A stretch of 64,000 bases of DNA from positions 1-64,000 of the forward strand of contig JASBVO010000018.1 of assembly GCA_029961105.1 (NCBI GenBank). Direction: 5' to 3'. Positions 15,280 through 25,000 of the stretch are shown here, in pieces. The position numbers and the translations under genes are program-made. The stretch's first letter is position 1. Every line of letters begins with the position of its first letter. Under the pieces are notes generated by a model, which was given only the letters and a program-made list of their open reading frames with translations, had not been told where the DNA came from and did not search any database. The stretch is from Micrococcus sp. Its GTDB lineage: Bacteria > Actinomycetota > Actinomycetes > Actinomycetales > Micrococcaceae.

Positions 15280-17310
15280 TCAGTCGCCGGGCAGTCCCTC
15301 CGGGCGGGGCGCGTCGCTGACCACGGGCGTGGAGCCGGTCTGGACCCGCCGGGTCCCCTTGTCCTGGTCGGTGCCCTCGGTGGCGGGGCTCGCGTCCCGC
15401 ACCGGGGCCAGACCGCCGGTGCGCTGCTGCGGCACGCCCTCGTCCGCACCCCGGCCGCCGCCCTCGGCGGCGCTCCGGCCGGGGCGCGGGCGTTCCGTCG
15501 CCGCGGCGCCGCCAGCGCCCACCCCGGCGCCGACGGGGACCTTCTCGCCTGCTTCCGCGCCGCCGTCGGGCCTCTCCGCCGCGGCCGGCTCCGCAGCGCC
15601 CGTGCCCGCCCCGGCCCGGTGCGAGCCGGCAGCCTGGCGCAGGTCCCGCAACGGCAGGGCGGAAGTCTCCACCGTCAGCTCGTCGCGCCACTGCGGGCCG
15701 CCCTCGGCGTACGGCAGGGGCGCGTGCTCGCCGAAGTGGTCCGGATCGGCCTCGGCCCAGTCGGCGGCCCAGCCCCGCGGGGGGTCATTGAGCAACTCGT
15801 CCTCCCGCAGCCAGTGGTAGATCGAGGCGTAGGACCGGGTGGTGAGGTGGTCCACCCGCCGGCGCAGCATCCGGGTGGTGAGCTGGGAGGGGTTGGACAC
15901 CCCCATCGAGGCCATGATCTGCACCGCCTCGCGCACGGTGAGCTTGTGGTAGTTGTGCACCCGGTGGGACTTGTCCTCCACGTCCAGGGCGCGCACCAGC
16001 CGCGGGTCCTGGGTGGCCACCCCCACGGGGCAGTGGTTGGTGTGGCACTTCTGGGCCTGGATGCAGCCCGTGGCCATCATCATCGCCCGGGCGCTCATGG
16101 TGAAGTCCGCCCCCTGGATCAGCCGCTTGACGATGTCCGAGCCGGAAACGATCTTCCCGGCGGCGCCGATCTTGATCATGTGCCGCAGGCCGGTGCCCAC
16201 CAGGGCGTTGTGCACGAGCATCAGGCCCTCGGTCAGCGGGGTGCCCACGTTGTCCTGGTACTCCAGCGCGGCCGCGCCGGTGCCGCCCTCCGAGCCGTCG
16301 ACGATGATGTAGTCCGGGGCGATCCGCTCGGCCCATATGGCCTTGCACATCGCCAGCACGTCCGTGCGGGAGCCCACGCAGAACTTGATGCCGATCGGCT
16401 TGCCCCCGGAGAGCTCGCGCAGCCGGCCGATGAACCGCACCAGCTCCCGCGGGGTGTGGAAGGCGGAGTGCGAGGCCGGGGAGATGCAGTCGACGCCGAC
16501 CGGTACCTCACGGGCCTCGGCGATCTCCGGGGTGACCTTGGCCGCCGGCAGCACCCCGCCCAGCCCGGGCTTGGCGCCCTGGGAGAGCTTGATGGTGATG
16601 CCCTTGACCTCGGGCAGCAGCGCCTTCTCGGCGAAGCGCTCCGGGTTGAAGTGGCCATCCTCGGTCCGGCAGCCGAAGTAGCCGGAGCCGATCTCCCAGA
16701 ACAGGTCCGCCCCGTTGCCGCGGTGGAACTTGGTCAGCCCGCCCTCGCCGGTCTCGTGGATGAACCCGCCCATGCCGGCGCCCTTGTTCATCGCCATCAC
16801 CGCGTTCTTGGACAGCGACCCGAAGGACATCGAGGAGATGTTCAGCAGGGAGATGTCATAGGGCTGGAGGCAGTCCGGGCCGCCGATCCGCACCGTGGGC
16901 AGGGGCTGCGGAGTGGGGACGGGCGCGGTGGAGTGCAGCAGGAACTCATAGCCGATCTGGTTGGTGTCCCGCTCGGTGCCGAAGGCCTTGTGGTCGTCCT
17001 GGCCCTTGGCCCGGGAGTAGACCAGCGAGCGCTGGTCCCGGTCGAAGGGCTTGCCGTCGACGTTCCGCTCGATGAAGTACTGCTGGATCTCCGGGCGGAT
17101 CGACTCCAGCAGGTAGCGCGCGTGGCCGATCACCGGGAAGTTCCGCAGGATCGAGTGCCGCCGCTGCGTCATGTCCCAGACCGCGAGCACGAGCAGCAGC
17201 AGGACGATGAGACCGAGCGTGATCCACGCCCAGAATCCGACGAGGTAGGCGATCACCAGGACGAGGACCAGGGTCGCCAGTCCACCGATGATGAGCAAGC
17301 GGTTGTTCAT
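15280..17310 (-). CDS. membrane-anchored FMN-binding glutamate-synthase-like protein
   Basis: 676 residues. Two N-terminal hydrophobic segments (about 5-45) are followed by a full glutamate synthase alpha-type FMN barrel (about 130-520). The cluster CIQAQKCHTNHCPVGVATQD has the Cys-x5-Cys-x4-Cys spacing of the 3Fe-4S site, and IIVDGSEGGTGAA is part of the FMN site. Stand-alone proteins of this type lack the glutaminase domain of true glutamate synthase, so their reaction is not established. The last 100 residues or so are Ala/Gly/Glu-rich low complexity and probably disordered. ATG 17310 is the only good start. It is flanked by the tandem repeat on one side and the siderophore transporter on the other. 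Confidence 0.85.
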   Translation of the reverse strand: MNNRLLIIGGLATLVLVLVIAYLVGFWAWITLGLIVLLLLVLAVWDMTQRRHSILRNFPVIGHARYLLESIRPEIQQYFIERNVDGKPFDRDQRSLVYSRAKGQDDHKAFGTERDTNQIGYEFLLHSTAPVPTPQPLPTVRIGGPDCLQPYDISLLNISSMSFGSLSKNAVMAMNKGAGMGGFIHETGEGGLTKFHRGNGADLFWEIGSGYFGCRTEDGHFNPERFAEKALLPEVKGITIKLSQGAKPGLGGVLPAAKVTPEIAEAREVPVGVDCISPASHSAFHTPRELVRFIGRLRELSGGKPIGIKFCVGSRTDVLAMCKAIWAERIAPDYIIVDGSEGGTGAAALEYQDNVGTPLTEGLMLVHNALVGTGLRHMIKIGAAGKIVSGSDIVKRLIQGADFTMSARAMMMATGCIQAQKCHTNHCPVGVATQDPRLVRALDVEDKSHRVHNYHKLTVREAVQIMASMGVSNPSQLTTRMLRRRVDHLTTRSYASIYHWLREDELLNDPPRGWAADWAEADPDHFGEHAPLPYAEGGPQWRDELTVETSALPLRDLRQAAGSHRAGAGTGAAEPAAAERPDGGAEAGEKVPVGAGVGAGGAAATERPRPGRSAAEGGGRGADEGVPQQRTGGLAPVRDASPATEGTDQDKGTRRVQTGSTPVVSDAPRPEGLPGD

Positions 17311-17433
17311 GTCCTCATGGTGCCACCGCTGCGACCCGCGTCACAGGGGCGGGGCGGGACGGGCCGGTTACGCCGTGGGGGGCGGCAGCCCGACGTCGGT
17401 GCGCGGCGGGCAGCAGGGCGCGCAGGAGCAGGT

Positions 17434-17473
17434 GCATGGGATCCATGCTCGCACGCGTTATTACCGACCGGTA
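17434..17473 (-). promoter_or_regulatory. promoter-operator region for the glutamate-synthase-like gene
   Basis: On the minus strand a -10-like TAATAA (17458-17463) overlaps by two bases the dyad TACCGACCGGTA (17462-17473), which looks like a TetR-type site. Downstream, GCATGG-GAT-CCATGC forms a second dyad (17434-17448). The leader to ATG 17310 would be about 140 nt and contains a short frame starting MDPMHLLLRALLPAAH. Confidence 0.4.
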
Positions 17474-17512
17474 GGGAACGGCCGGCCCGGCAGGCGCCCG
17501 AGGCCCGAGGCC

Positions 17513-18391
17513 TCAGGGAACCGCCGGTGCCGCCGTCGGGCTCAGGGGGATCACGTGTGGCCGGCCGGCGACCGGTTCCGGCACCACGTGCGCTGCGAGA
17601 CCGAACACGGCCGCCAGCAGGTCGGCAGTGACCACCTCGTCCGGCGCCCCCGACGCGACGATCGCCCCGTCATGCATGCAGAGCATGTGGTCGGAATAGC
17701 GCGCCGCCAGCGAGATGTCGTGCAGCACCATGACGATCGTCCGGCCCAGGTCCCGGTTGAGCCGGTGCACCAGCTCGAGCACCTCGACCTGGTGCGCGAG
17801 GTCCAGGTAGGTGGTCGGTTCATCGAGCAGCAGGATGTCCGTCTCCTGCACCAGGGTCATGGCGATCCACACCCGCTGGCGCTGGCCGCCCGAGAGCTCG
17901 TCCACGGGGGTGTCCGCGAACTCGAGGACGCCGGTCGCCGCGAGGGCCTCCCGCACTCGCTGCTCGTCCCCCGAGGAGAACTGCTGGTACCAGCGCTGCC
18001 GGGGGTGCCGCCCCCGCGAGACGAGGTCCGCCACCGTGAGTCCCTCCGGCGCGGTCGGGGCCTGGGGCAGCACGGCGATGCCCTGGGCGATCCTGCGGGT
18101 GGACAGGCGGTCCAGGGACTCGCCGTCGAGGGTCACGGCGCCCGCGCGGGGACGCAGCAGGCGTCCGAGGCCACGCAGCAGCGTGGACTTCCCGCAGCCG
18201 TTGGGCCCGATGATCGTGGTGACCAGGCCGTCGGGGACGTCCAGGGAGAGGTCCTCGACGACGGCCCGCCCCTCATAGCCCAGCGTCAGGCCCTGGGCCC
18301 GCAGGCGGGCGGCGCGCTCGGCCGCCGGGCGGGGCACGGCAGACGGGGCGGGCACGGCAGTCGGGCCGCGCACGGGTTGGTCCTGGGTCAC
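17513..18391 (-). CDS. siderophore ABC transporter, ATP-binding protein (FecE/FepC type)
   Basis: The 292-residue ATPase drives iron-siderophore import. Walker A GPNGCGKST is at 62-70, the signature LSGGQRQRVW follows, Walker B is DILLLDEPTTYLD, and the switch His is in VLHDISLAARY. GTG 18391 is the start: GGAGG is 5 nt before it and the codon overlaps the stop of the permease gene by 4 bp, indicating translational coupling. The first 30 residues are Pro/Ala-rich. It is the last gene of a three-gene operon (permease, permease, ATPase) divergent from the binding-protein gene. Confidence 0.95.
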   Translation of the reverse strand: MTQDQPVRGPTAVPAPSAVPRPAAERAARLRAQGLTLGYEGRAVVEDLSLDVPDGLVTTIIGPNGCGKSTLLRGLGRLLRPRAGAVTLDGESLDRLSTRRIAQGIAVLPQAPTAPEGLTVADLVSRGRHPRQRWYQQFSSGDEQRVREALAATGVLEFADTPVDELSGGQRQRVWIAMTLVQETDILLLDEPTTYLDLAHQVEVLELVHRLNRDLGRTIVMVLHDISLAARYSDHMLCMHDGAIVASGAPDEVVTADLLAAVFGLAAHVVPEPVAGRPHVIPLSPTAAPAVP

Positions 18392-19629
18392 GAGGTCCTC
18401 CGGGGTGGTCGCATGACGAGGTAGATGAGATACGGCGCACCGAGCACGGCGGTCACGACGCCGACCGGCAGCGGAGTGGCGAACAGGTTGGCCGCCACGG
18501 CGTCCGAGACCAGCACGAAGACGGCACCGACCAGGGCGGAGACCGCCACCGGCGGCACGGGCGAGCCGGTCAGCAGCCGGGCGATCTGGGGCGAGGCCAG
18601 CGCCACGAACACCACCCGGCCACCGACCACCGTGGCGACGGCGGCCAGCAGCACGGCCAGCGTCAGGGACAGCAAGCCCACCCGGCCCAGGCGGAGGCCG
18701 ATCGCGACGGCGGTGTCCCGGTCGAGGGCACCGAGCAGCAGCCACCGCCCCGCGGCGACGGCGGCCGCGAGCAGTACGGCAGCGGCGGCGCCGAGGGGCA
18801 GCACGAGCGGCCAGTCCTTGCCGTTGAGGGAGCCGGTCATCCACGTGAGCGCCTGCGCCGCGTTCGTGACATCGCCCAGGGTCAGCATCCAGGTGGTCAG
18901 CGCGGTGGCCAGCCCGTCCACACCCAGCCCCACCAGGATCAGCCGGTAGCTGTCGATCCCCCGCCGGTAGGCCAGCAGGTACACGGCGACGCCGGCCGCC
19001 AGGCCGGCGGTGAACGCGGCGGCGGGCATGCCCACGGATGCGGCGAGCCCCGCCACCCCCACGGCCCCGCTCCCGGCCAGGACGAGCACCGCCACCGCCC
19101 CCGCGGATGCCCCCGAGGTCACCCCGAGGATGTCCGGGCTGGCCAGCGGATTGCGGGCGACGGTCTGCATGATGGCGCCCGCGGCGGCCAGGCAGGCGCC
19201 CACGAGGACCGCGGCCACCGTGCGCGGGGCCCGGAACTCAGTGACGACGAGGCCGACGCCGCCCTCCACCGGCTGCCCGGCCAGGGCCGCCAGCACCTGG
19301 CCGAACGGGATGGGCGTGCCGCCGAGGGCCACGTGGACCGTGACGGCCACCAGCAGGGCGGCCGTCAGCACGGCGGCCACGAGCAGCTCACGCGGCCGGA
19401 AGCGGAGCGAGACCGGGCCAGCCCTCAGCACGCGGACGGAGCGGAAGCCGGCCCCGCTCGCCGCGGCGGGGACGCAGCCCACGGTCGCGCCGTCGGCCAC
19501 GGGACCGGCCGGGCCGGAGCGCGGGACCGGCGCAGCCTCGGAATGGGCGCCGCGGATGGCGTCGCGAGCCGCGTTTTGGCCGGTGACGTGACCGGCCCCG
19601 GCCGTCGAGGCGAAGGCATTACGGGTCAT
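18388..19629 (-). CDS. siderophore ABC transporter permease (FecCD family)
   Basis: 413 residues. After an unusual 75-residue Gly/Ala-rich cytoplasmic lead come about ten helices with the FecCD hallmarks TEFRAPRTVAAVLVGACLAA, GAIMQTVARNPLASPDILGVTSGA and, near the end, GRVVFVALASPQIARLL. It forms the channel with the second permease. ATG 19629 overlaps the stop of that gene by 4 bp. A start after the lead (for example at VSLRF) cannot be excluded, but the overlap supports the long form. Confidence 0.92.
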   Translation of the reverse strand: MTRNAFASTAGAGHVTGQNAARDAIRGAHSEAAPVPRSGPAGPVADGATVGCVPAAASGAGFRSVRVLRAGPVSLRFRPRELLVAAVLTAALLVAVTVHVALGGTPIPFGQVLAALAGQPVEGGVGLVVTEFRAPRTVAAVLVGACLAAAGAIMQTVARNPLASPDILGVTSGASAGAVAVLVLAGSGAVGVAGLAASVGMPAAAFTAGLAAGVAVYLLAYRRGIDSYRLILVGLGVDGLATALTTWMLTLGDVTNAAQALTWMTGSLNGKDWPLVLPLGAAAAVLLAAAVAAGRWLLLGALDRDTAVAIGLRLGRVGLLSLTLAVLLAAVATVVGGRVVFVALASPQIARLLTGSPVPPVAVSALVGAVFVLVSDAVAANLFATPLPVGVVTAVLGAPYLIYLVMRPPRRTS

Positions 19630-20711
19630 GTGGTCGCCAGCCTGCGACGCCGGGCCAGGTGGACGAAGAACGGGGCGCCAACGACGGCCAGCACCACGCC
19701 CACGGAGAGTTCGCCGGGGCGGGCGATGACGCGTCCGGCCGTGTCCGCCAGCAGCAGGACGGCCACGCCCGCGACCGCCCCGACGGGCACCAGCCAGCGG
19801 TAGTCGGCACCGACGAGCGCCCGGGCCAGGTGGGGCACGAGCAGCCCGGCGAACGCGATCGGCCCGGCGTGGGTGACCGCCGATCCCGCCAGCAGGGTGA
19901 TCGCGAGGATGCCGACGGTCCGGGCCACCGGCACGGGGACGCCCAGCGACCGCGCCGTGTCCTCACCGAGGGACAGGGCGTTGAGCGCCCCGACGTTGGC
20001 CACCGCGAGGACCATGCCCACGAGCAGGAACGGGGCGATCACCTCGAGGGAGCCGTTGCGCACGGCCACGGATCCGACCTGCCAGAAACGCAGGGCGTCC
20101 AGCGCCTGGTCGTCCATGAGCACGATCCCCGAGACGAGCCCCGTGCACAGGGAGCTGATCGCGGCCCCGGCCAGGACCAGGGTGATGGGGGTGGCGCCCC
20201 CACGGGCCGAGGTGCTGACGAGGAAGACGGCCACCACGGCCACCAGGGCCCCGGCGAACGCCAGCAGCGCCTGGGTCAGCGGGGCCAGGGCGCCCGCCAT
20301 CGCGGTGGCGGACACGATGGCCAGCGCCGCGCCCTGGTTGATCCCGAGCAGTCCGGGGTCGGCGATGGGGTTGCGCGTGTGCCCCTGGACGAGCACGCCG
20401 GCCACGCCGAGGCAGGCCCCGACGACGACGCCCGTCACCGTGCGCGGCCAGCGCAGCTCCCGGATGGTGACGTCCATGACGGAGCCGGTCGGCGTCACCA
20501 CCGCGTGCCACACCTCGGCCAGGGTGGACGGCCGGCCGCCCACCAGCATGCTGAGCACCACGGCCCCCAGCGCCACGAGGGCGGCCAGCAGCAGCCAGCG
20601 GAGGCGACGGCCGCGGCGCGGCCGGCGGGCGTCGGCGTCCCGGCCCGCGCCGTCGCCGGCGATCGCGGAAGGGGCCGCCGCGGCCGGGACGGACAGGACA
20701 TCACGGGCCAC
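19626..20711 (-). CDS. siderophore ABC transporter permease (FecCD family)
   Basis: 361 residues, about ten helices. Family motifs: IRELRWPRTVTGVVVGACLGVAG, GVLVQGHTRNPIADPGLLGINQGA and, late, GPIAFAGLLVPHLARALVGADYR. It pairs with the downstream permease to move ferric siderophore across the membrane. ATG 20711 follows a GGAGGCGCC site. First gene of the operon, divergent from the binding-protein gene across a 173-bp region with an iron box. Confidence 0.94.
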   Translation of the reverse strand: MARDVLSVPAAAAPSAIAGDGAGRDADARRPRRGRRLRWLLLAALVALGAVVLSMLVGGRPSTLAEVWHAVVTPTGSVMDVTIRELRWPRTVTGVVVGACLGVAGVLVQGHTRNPIADPGLLGINQGAALAIVSATAMAGALAPLTQALLAFAGALVAVVAVFLVSTSARGGATPITLVLAGAAISSLCTGLVSGIVLMDDQALDALRFWQVGSVAVRNGSLEVIAPFLLVGMVLAVANVGALNALSLGEDTARSLGVPVPVARTVGILAITLLAGSAVTHAGPIAFAGLLVPHLARALVGADYRWLVPVGAVAGVAVLLLADTAGRVIARPGELSVGVVLAVVGAPFFVHLARRRRLATT

Positions 20712-20814
20712 GGCGCCTCCTGGTCGGTCGATGGGCCATCCGCAACATACGCGGATTTACGTCATGAAGGTGTTCGGTATTGACGGTGCGCTGCTACAGT
20801 CTGCCACAGCCCGG

Positions 20815-20833
20815 TGAGGTGAGCCTTACCTTA
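20815..20833. promoter_or_regulatory. DtxR/IdeR/DmdR-type iron box
   Basis: TGAGGTGAGCCTTACCTTA matches 14 of 19 positions of the actinobacterial iron box (TTAGGTTAGGCTAACCTAA) with its dyad. It lies 51 bp upstream of the binding-protein start in the divergent region, so Fe2+-loaded repressor should shut off at least that gene and possibly the permease operon. Confidence 0.75.
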
Positions 20834-20884
20834 CCGGGCGTGCTACGCCGTTGTGCCGTCATCCTCCTGACCGAAAGGCCCCCC

Positions 20885-21940
20885 ATGTCGTCGATCCTGC
20901 CGCGTTCCGCTCGCTTCCGGTCCGCCCGGACCCTACCGGCCGCAGCCCTCGCCCTGTCCCTGCTGGGCCTCACCGCCTGTGGTGCCGGCGCCGGTGCCGG
21001 TGCCTCGTCGCCGGCGGAGTCCACCTCCCCCGCGGCGGCCGGCCAAGACGCGAGCTTCCCGCGGACCGTCCAGCACGTCATGGGCGAGACCACCCTGGAG
21101 GAGAAGCCCGAGACCGTGGTGGCACTGGACCCGAGCTACGTGGACGCGGCGCTGCTGCTGGACGCGGACCTGGTGGGCTACGCCGAGTACCGCCAGGATC
21201 CGAAGGACCCGTTCGCCGACTACCTCGGGGACGTGAGCGAGCAGACCGCGGGGGCCGAGAACGTGGGCACCATCGCCGAGCCGAACCTTGAGCAGATCGC
21301 GGCCCTCGACCCTGACCTGATCGTCTCGGCCAAGGTCCGCCAGCCCGACCTGTATCCGCAGCTGTCCAAGATCGCCCCCACGGTGTACTCGGAGTCCACC
21401 GGCCCGACGTGGAAGGAGAACGTCGTGCTGCTCGGCGAGGCCCTGGGCAAGGAGGACCGGGCCGAGCAGGAGGTCGCCGACTACGAGGCCCGCGCCAAGG
21501 CGGTCGGCGAGGCCATCCTGGAGAAGGACCCCGAGGCCACCTACTCGTTGCTGCGCTTCGCCGGCGAGGACACCGCCCGCCTGTACTCCTCGGACTCGTT
21601 CATCGGCGAGATCATGGCGGACATGGGCATCCCGCGGCCGGAGGGACAGCCGGACACCACCGAGGAGATCTTCGTGCCGCTGGGCCAGGAGCAGGTCCTC
21701 GAGGCCGACGCCGGACTGATCATGGTCAGCACGTGGGTCCCTGAGGGCGCCGAGGGCGACGCCTCGCGTGACCAGGAGCAGCGCTTCACCAACAACCCGC
21801 TGTGGGACCGCCTGGAGGGAGAGGTGCTCGAGGTGGACGACGAGACCTTCGTGGCCTCGGTCAGCCTGCAGGGCGCGCACGCCGTCATCACGGAGCTCGC
21901 CGAGCACTACGGGGTGGACCCGCAGTTGCCGCAGGACTGA
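20885..21940 (+). CDS. iron-siderophore ABC transporter substrate-binding lipoprotein
   Basis: 351 residues. Signal peptide with lipobox GLTAC (lipidated Cys32), a Ser/Ala linker, then a periplasmic-binding fold of the FepB/FhuD kind: HVMGETTLEEKPETVVALDPSYVDAALLL and NLEQIAALDPDLIVSAK are typical of the N-lobe. It binds ferric siderophore outside the membrane and delivers it to the divergent FecCD/FecE system. ATG 20885 gives the signal peptide; in-frame upstream ATG codons lie within the iron-box leader. Regulated by the iron box 51 bp upstream. Ends next to a long convergent hairpin. Confidence 0.93.
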   Translation: MSSILPRSARFRSARTLPAAALALSLLGLTACGAGAGAGASSPAESTSPAAAGQDASFPRTVQHVMGETTLEEKPETVVALDPSYVDAALLLDADLVGYAEYRQDPKDPFADYLGDVSEQTAGAENVGTIAEPNLEQIAALDPDLIVSAKVRQPDLYPQLSKIAPTVYSESTGPTWKENVVLLGEALGKEDRAEQEVADYEARAKAVGEAILEKDPEATYSLLRFAGEDTARLYSSDSFIGEIMADMGIPRPEGQPDTTEEIFVPLGQEQVLEADAGLIMVSTWVPEGAEGDASRDQEQRFTNNPLWDRLEGEVLEVDDETFVASVSLQGAHAVITELAEHYGVDPQLPQD

Positions 21941-21997
21941 GACCCACCGCCCGGCACGCCGTTCGCCGCTCGCCGGGATGGGCTGCAGCCGGTCATG

Positions 21998-22046
21998 CCC
22001 CGGAGGACATGTCATCCCGGGTGCCGGAATGACATGTCCTCCGGGG
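21998..22046. terminator. bidirectional terminator hairpin, copy A of a repeated element
   Basis: CCCCGGAGGACATGTCAT (21998-22015) and ATGACATGTCCTCCGGGG (22029-22046) are a perfect 18-bp inverted repeat around a 13-nt loop. It sits between the convergent binding-protein and putA genes. A closely related hairpin is at 35548-35609. Confidence 0.75.
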
Positions 22047-22080
22047 GATGACAAGCCCCTTCCCCTGGTGACGACAGGCG

Positions 22081-25000
22081 TCAGAGCAGGTGGTCGGTGA
22101 GGTGGTCCGGGGTGCCGAAGCGGTGGGCGGTGATGGAGATGGCCTGCTCGTGCAGGAACGGCAGCAGCTCCACGTCCCCGGCGGAGACCACCGGGCCGGC
22201 GTACACGGCCAGGTCCGGCGAGCCGCCCACGGCCTCGTGCAGGGCCACGACGGCGGCCCGCGCGGCCGCCGCTGACGTCTCCCGGTCGGCCGGGACCACG
22301 TCGAGCCGGTCCGGGCCGGTCCCGTCCGCGCCGAGTCCGCCGATGCCGACGTCGCCCGGCTCGTCACCCGCGGCGGGCTCATCGCCCCAGTCCAGCACCA
22401 GCCGCACCCGGGGATCGCCCCCGCCCTCGGCGGACGGCGGCATCTGGGCCAGTTGCCGGGCGCGGGCGTGGAAGGCGGCGTCCGTCTCCACCTGCACGTC
22501 CACGGGCGCCCCGGCCTCCACCAGGAAGTCCAGCGCCTCGGTGGCCAGCGGCTCCGGGGTGCTCAGGGTCAGCGGCCCGCCCGCGCGCAGTCCGGCGGCG
22601 AGCACCCTCAGCAGGTGGGTCAGCGGTCCGGACTCCCAGCGGATGAGGACGGGCACCGGCAGGTAGCGCAACACGTTGCGTTCGGCTGCCAGCCCGGAGA
22701 TGTCCAGGGCCACGCCGAACTGCTTCTCCCACTCCGCCGCGTCCAGGTCCACCGCCCGGGTCAGCCATGCCAGCTCGGCGTCGCCGAGATCCTCGGCCAC
22801 CTCGTCCAGGAGCCGGCGCGCGAGGCTGTCGTCCGCGCCGGCCGCGGCCGGCGCCACCGTCCCGGTGGCACCCGATGCCGCGTTCGCGGCCGTACCGAGC
22901 GCCGGCACCGCACCGGCCCCCGCACCGGTTGACGGAACGTCCACCCACTCACCGAGGCCGTGCAGGTAGTGCGGTCCCCCGGCCTTGGTCCCGGCGCCCA
23001 CCGAGGACCGCTTCCAGCCACCGAAGGGCTGGCGGCGCACGATCGCCCCGGTGATGCCGCGGTTGACGTAGAGGTTGCCGGCGTGGACGTGCTCGAGCCA
23101 GTAGTCGATCTCCTCATCGTCCAGCGAGTGCAGCCCGCTGGTGAGCCCGTAGTCCACGGCGTTGACCAGCTCCACGGCGTCCTGCAGCGTCGCCGCGGTC
23201 ATCACGCCCAGCACGGGGCCGAAGTACTCGGTCAGGTGCGCATCGGCCCCGGGCTGCACGCCGGAGCGGATGCCAGGGCTCCACAGCCGGCCGCTCTCGT
23301 CCAGCGGCTGTGGTTGCAGCGCCCACCGCTCCCCCGGGCCCAGCTGTGTCAGTCCGCGTTCGAGCTTCTCCCCCGGCACCTCGATCACCGGCCCCACCTG
23401 CGAGCGCGGGTCCTCCGGGTAGCCGACGGTCAGCGAGGAGGCGGCATCCAGCAACTGGCGGTGGAACCGCTTCGACGTCGCCACGGAGCCGACCATGATC
23501 ACCAGCGAGGACGCCGAGCACTTCTGCCCCGCGTGGCCGAAGGCGGAGGTGACCACGTCCTTCGCGGCCAGGTCGAGGTCGGCCGAGGGCGTCACGATGA
23601 TCGCGTTCTTCCCCGAGGTCTCCGCCAGCAGCGGCAGCTCGGAGCGGAAGGACCGGAACAGCCGGGCGGTCTCGTGGCTGCCGGTGAGGATGACCCGCTC
23701 GACGTCCGGGTGGGCGATGAGGTCCTTGCCGACGTCGGCCTCGTCCTCGGCGTCGATCGTCACCAGGGTGACGAGGTCGTGGGCGGTGCGGGCGGCCAGG
23801 TCGCCGCCCCAGCCCAGGCGTCCGAGCCCCTCGCGCAGCCCCTCGACGATCGCGGCGTGCGCCACCGCGCCCGTGCGGGCGGACTGCGATGCCGGCTTGA
23901 ACACCACGGGCGCCCCGGACGCCAGCCCGGCGAGCACGCCGCCGACGGGGATCGCCACGGGGAAGTTCCACGGCGGGATGACCAGCACGAGCCTCGAGGG
24001 CACGAACCGGGCGCCCTCCACCTCGTCGAGCCCGCGGGCCAGCCGGCCGTAGTACCGGGCGAAGTCGATCGCCTCGGAGACCTCGGGGTCGCCCTGGTCC
24101 AGGGTCTTGCCGGTCTCGGCGCCGGCCACCTCGAGCAGTTCGGCGCGCCGCGCCTCCAGCGCGTCCGCCACGGACTGCAGCACGGTCTCGCGCTGGGCCC
24201 CGGTCAGGTCACGCCACGCCTCTCCGGCGTCCACGGCCCGCCCGACGGCGGCACGCACCTCCTCGGCCGTGCGCACCCGGGCCCCGGCCACCTCCGCGCT
24301 CCCGAGCTGCGAGCCGGGGATGGCCGCAATGATCCGCCGTCCCCACTCCCGGTTCGCCGCCAGGGAGGGGTCGGTGTCCGGGGTGTTGGCGAAGCCGTCC
24401 ACCGGCTCCGGGACCGGCCCGGGATGGTGCACCCGCCGGTCCTGGGTGCGGGCCGGCGTCGGGATGGTGGTGTCCAGGTCCGCGACCGAGGCCAGGAACC
24501 GGGCCTCCTCGCGGGCGAAAAGGGCCGGGTCGGAGTCCAGCTCGAAGACGGCGGACATGAAGTTCTCCTGGCTGGCGCCCTCCTCGAGGCGCCGGATCAG
24601 GTAGGCGATGGCGACGTCGAACTCGTGCGGGTGCACCACCGGGGTGTAGAGCAGCAGAGAGCCGACGTCCTTCTTCACCGCCTCCGCCTGCCCGGTGGCC
24701 ATGCCCAGCAGCATCTCGAACTCCACGTCCGGCCGGCGCGTCCCGAACTGCTCGGTGCTGAGCCCACGGTCCTGCACGAGAAGCCAGGCCAGGGCGATGT
24801 CGAAGAGGTTGTGCCCGGCCACCCCGATCCGCACGTTGCGGGTGTGCTCGGCGGTCAGTGCGTAGTTGAGCACGCGCTTGTAGTTGGTGTCGGTGTCCTG
24901 CTTGGACTCGCAGGTCGCCGCGGGCCAGCCGGTCAGCGAGGCCTGGACGTGCTCCATCGGCAGGTTGGCGCCCTTGACCACGCGGACCTTGATCGGCGCC

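Noticed and set aside
15238-17631. Long frame opposite the glutamate-synthase-like gene
   Set aside because: No motifs and no ribosome site, while the minus strand encodes a complete FMN/Fe-S protein.
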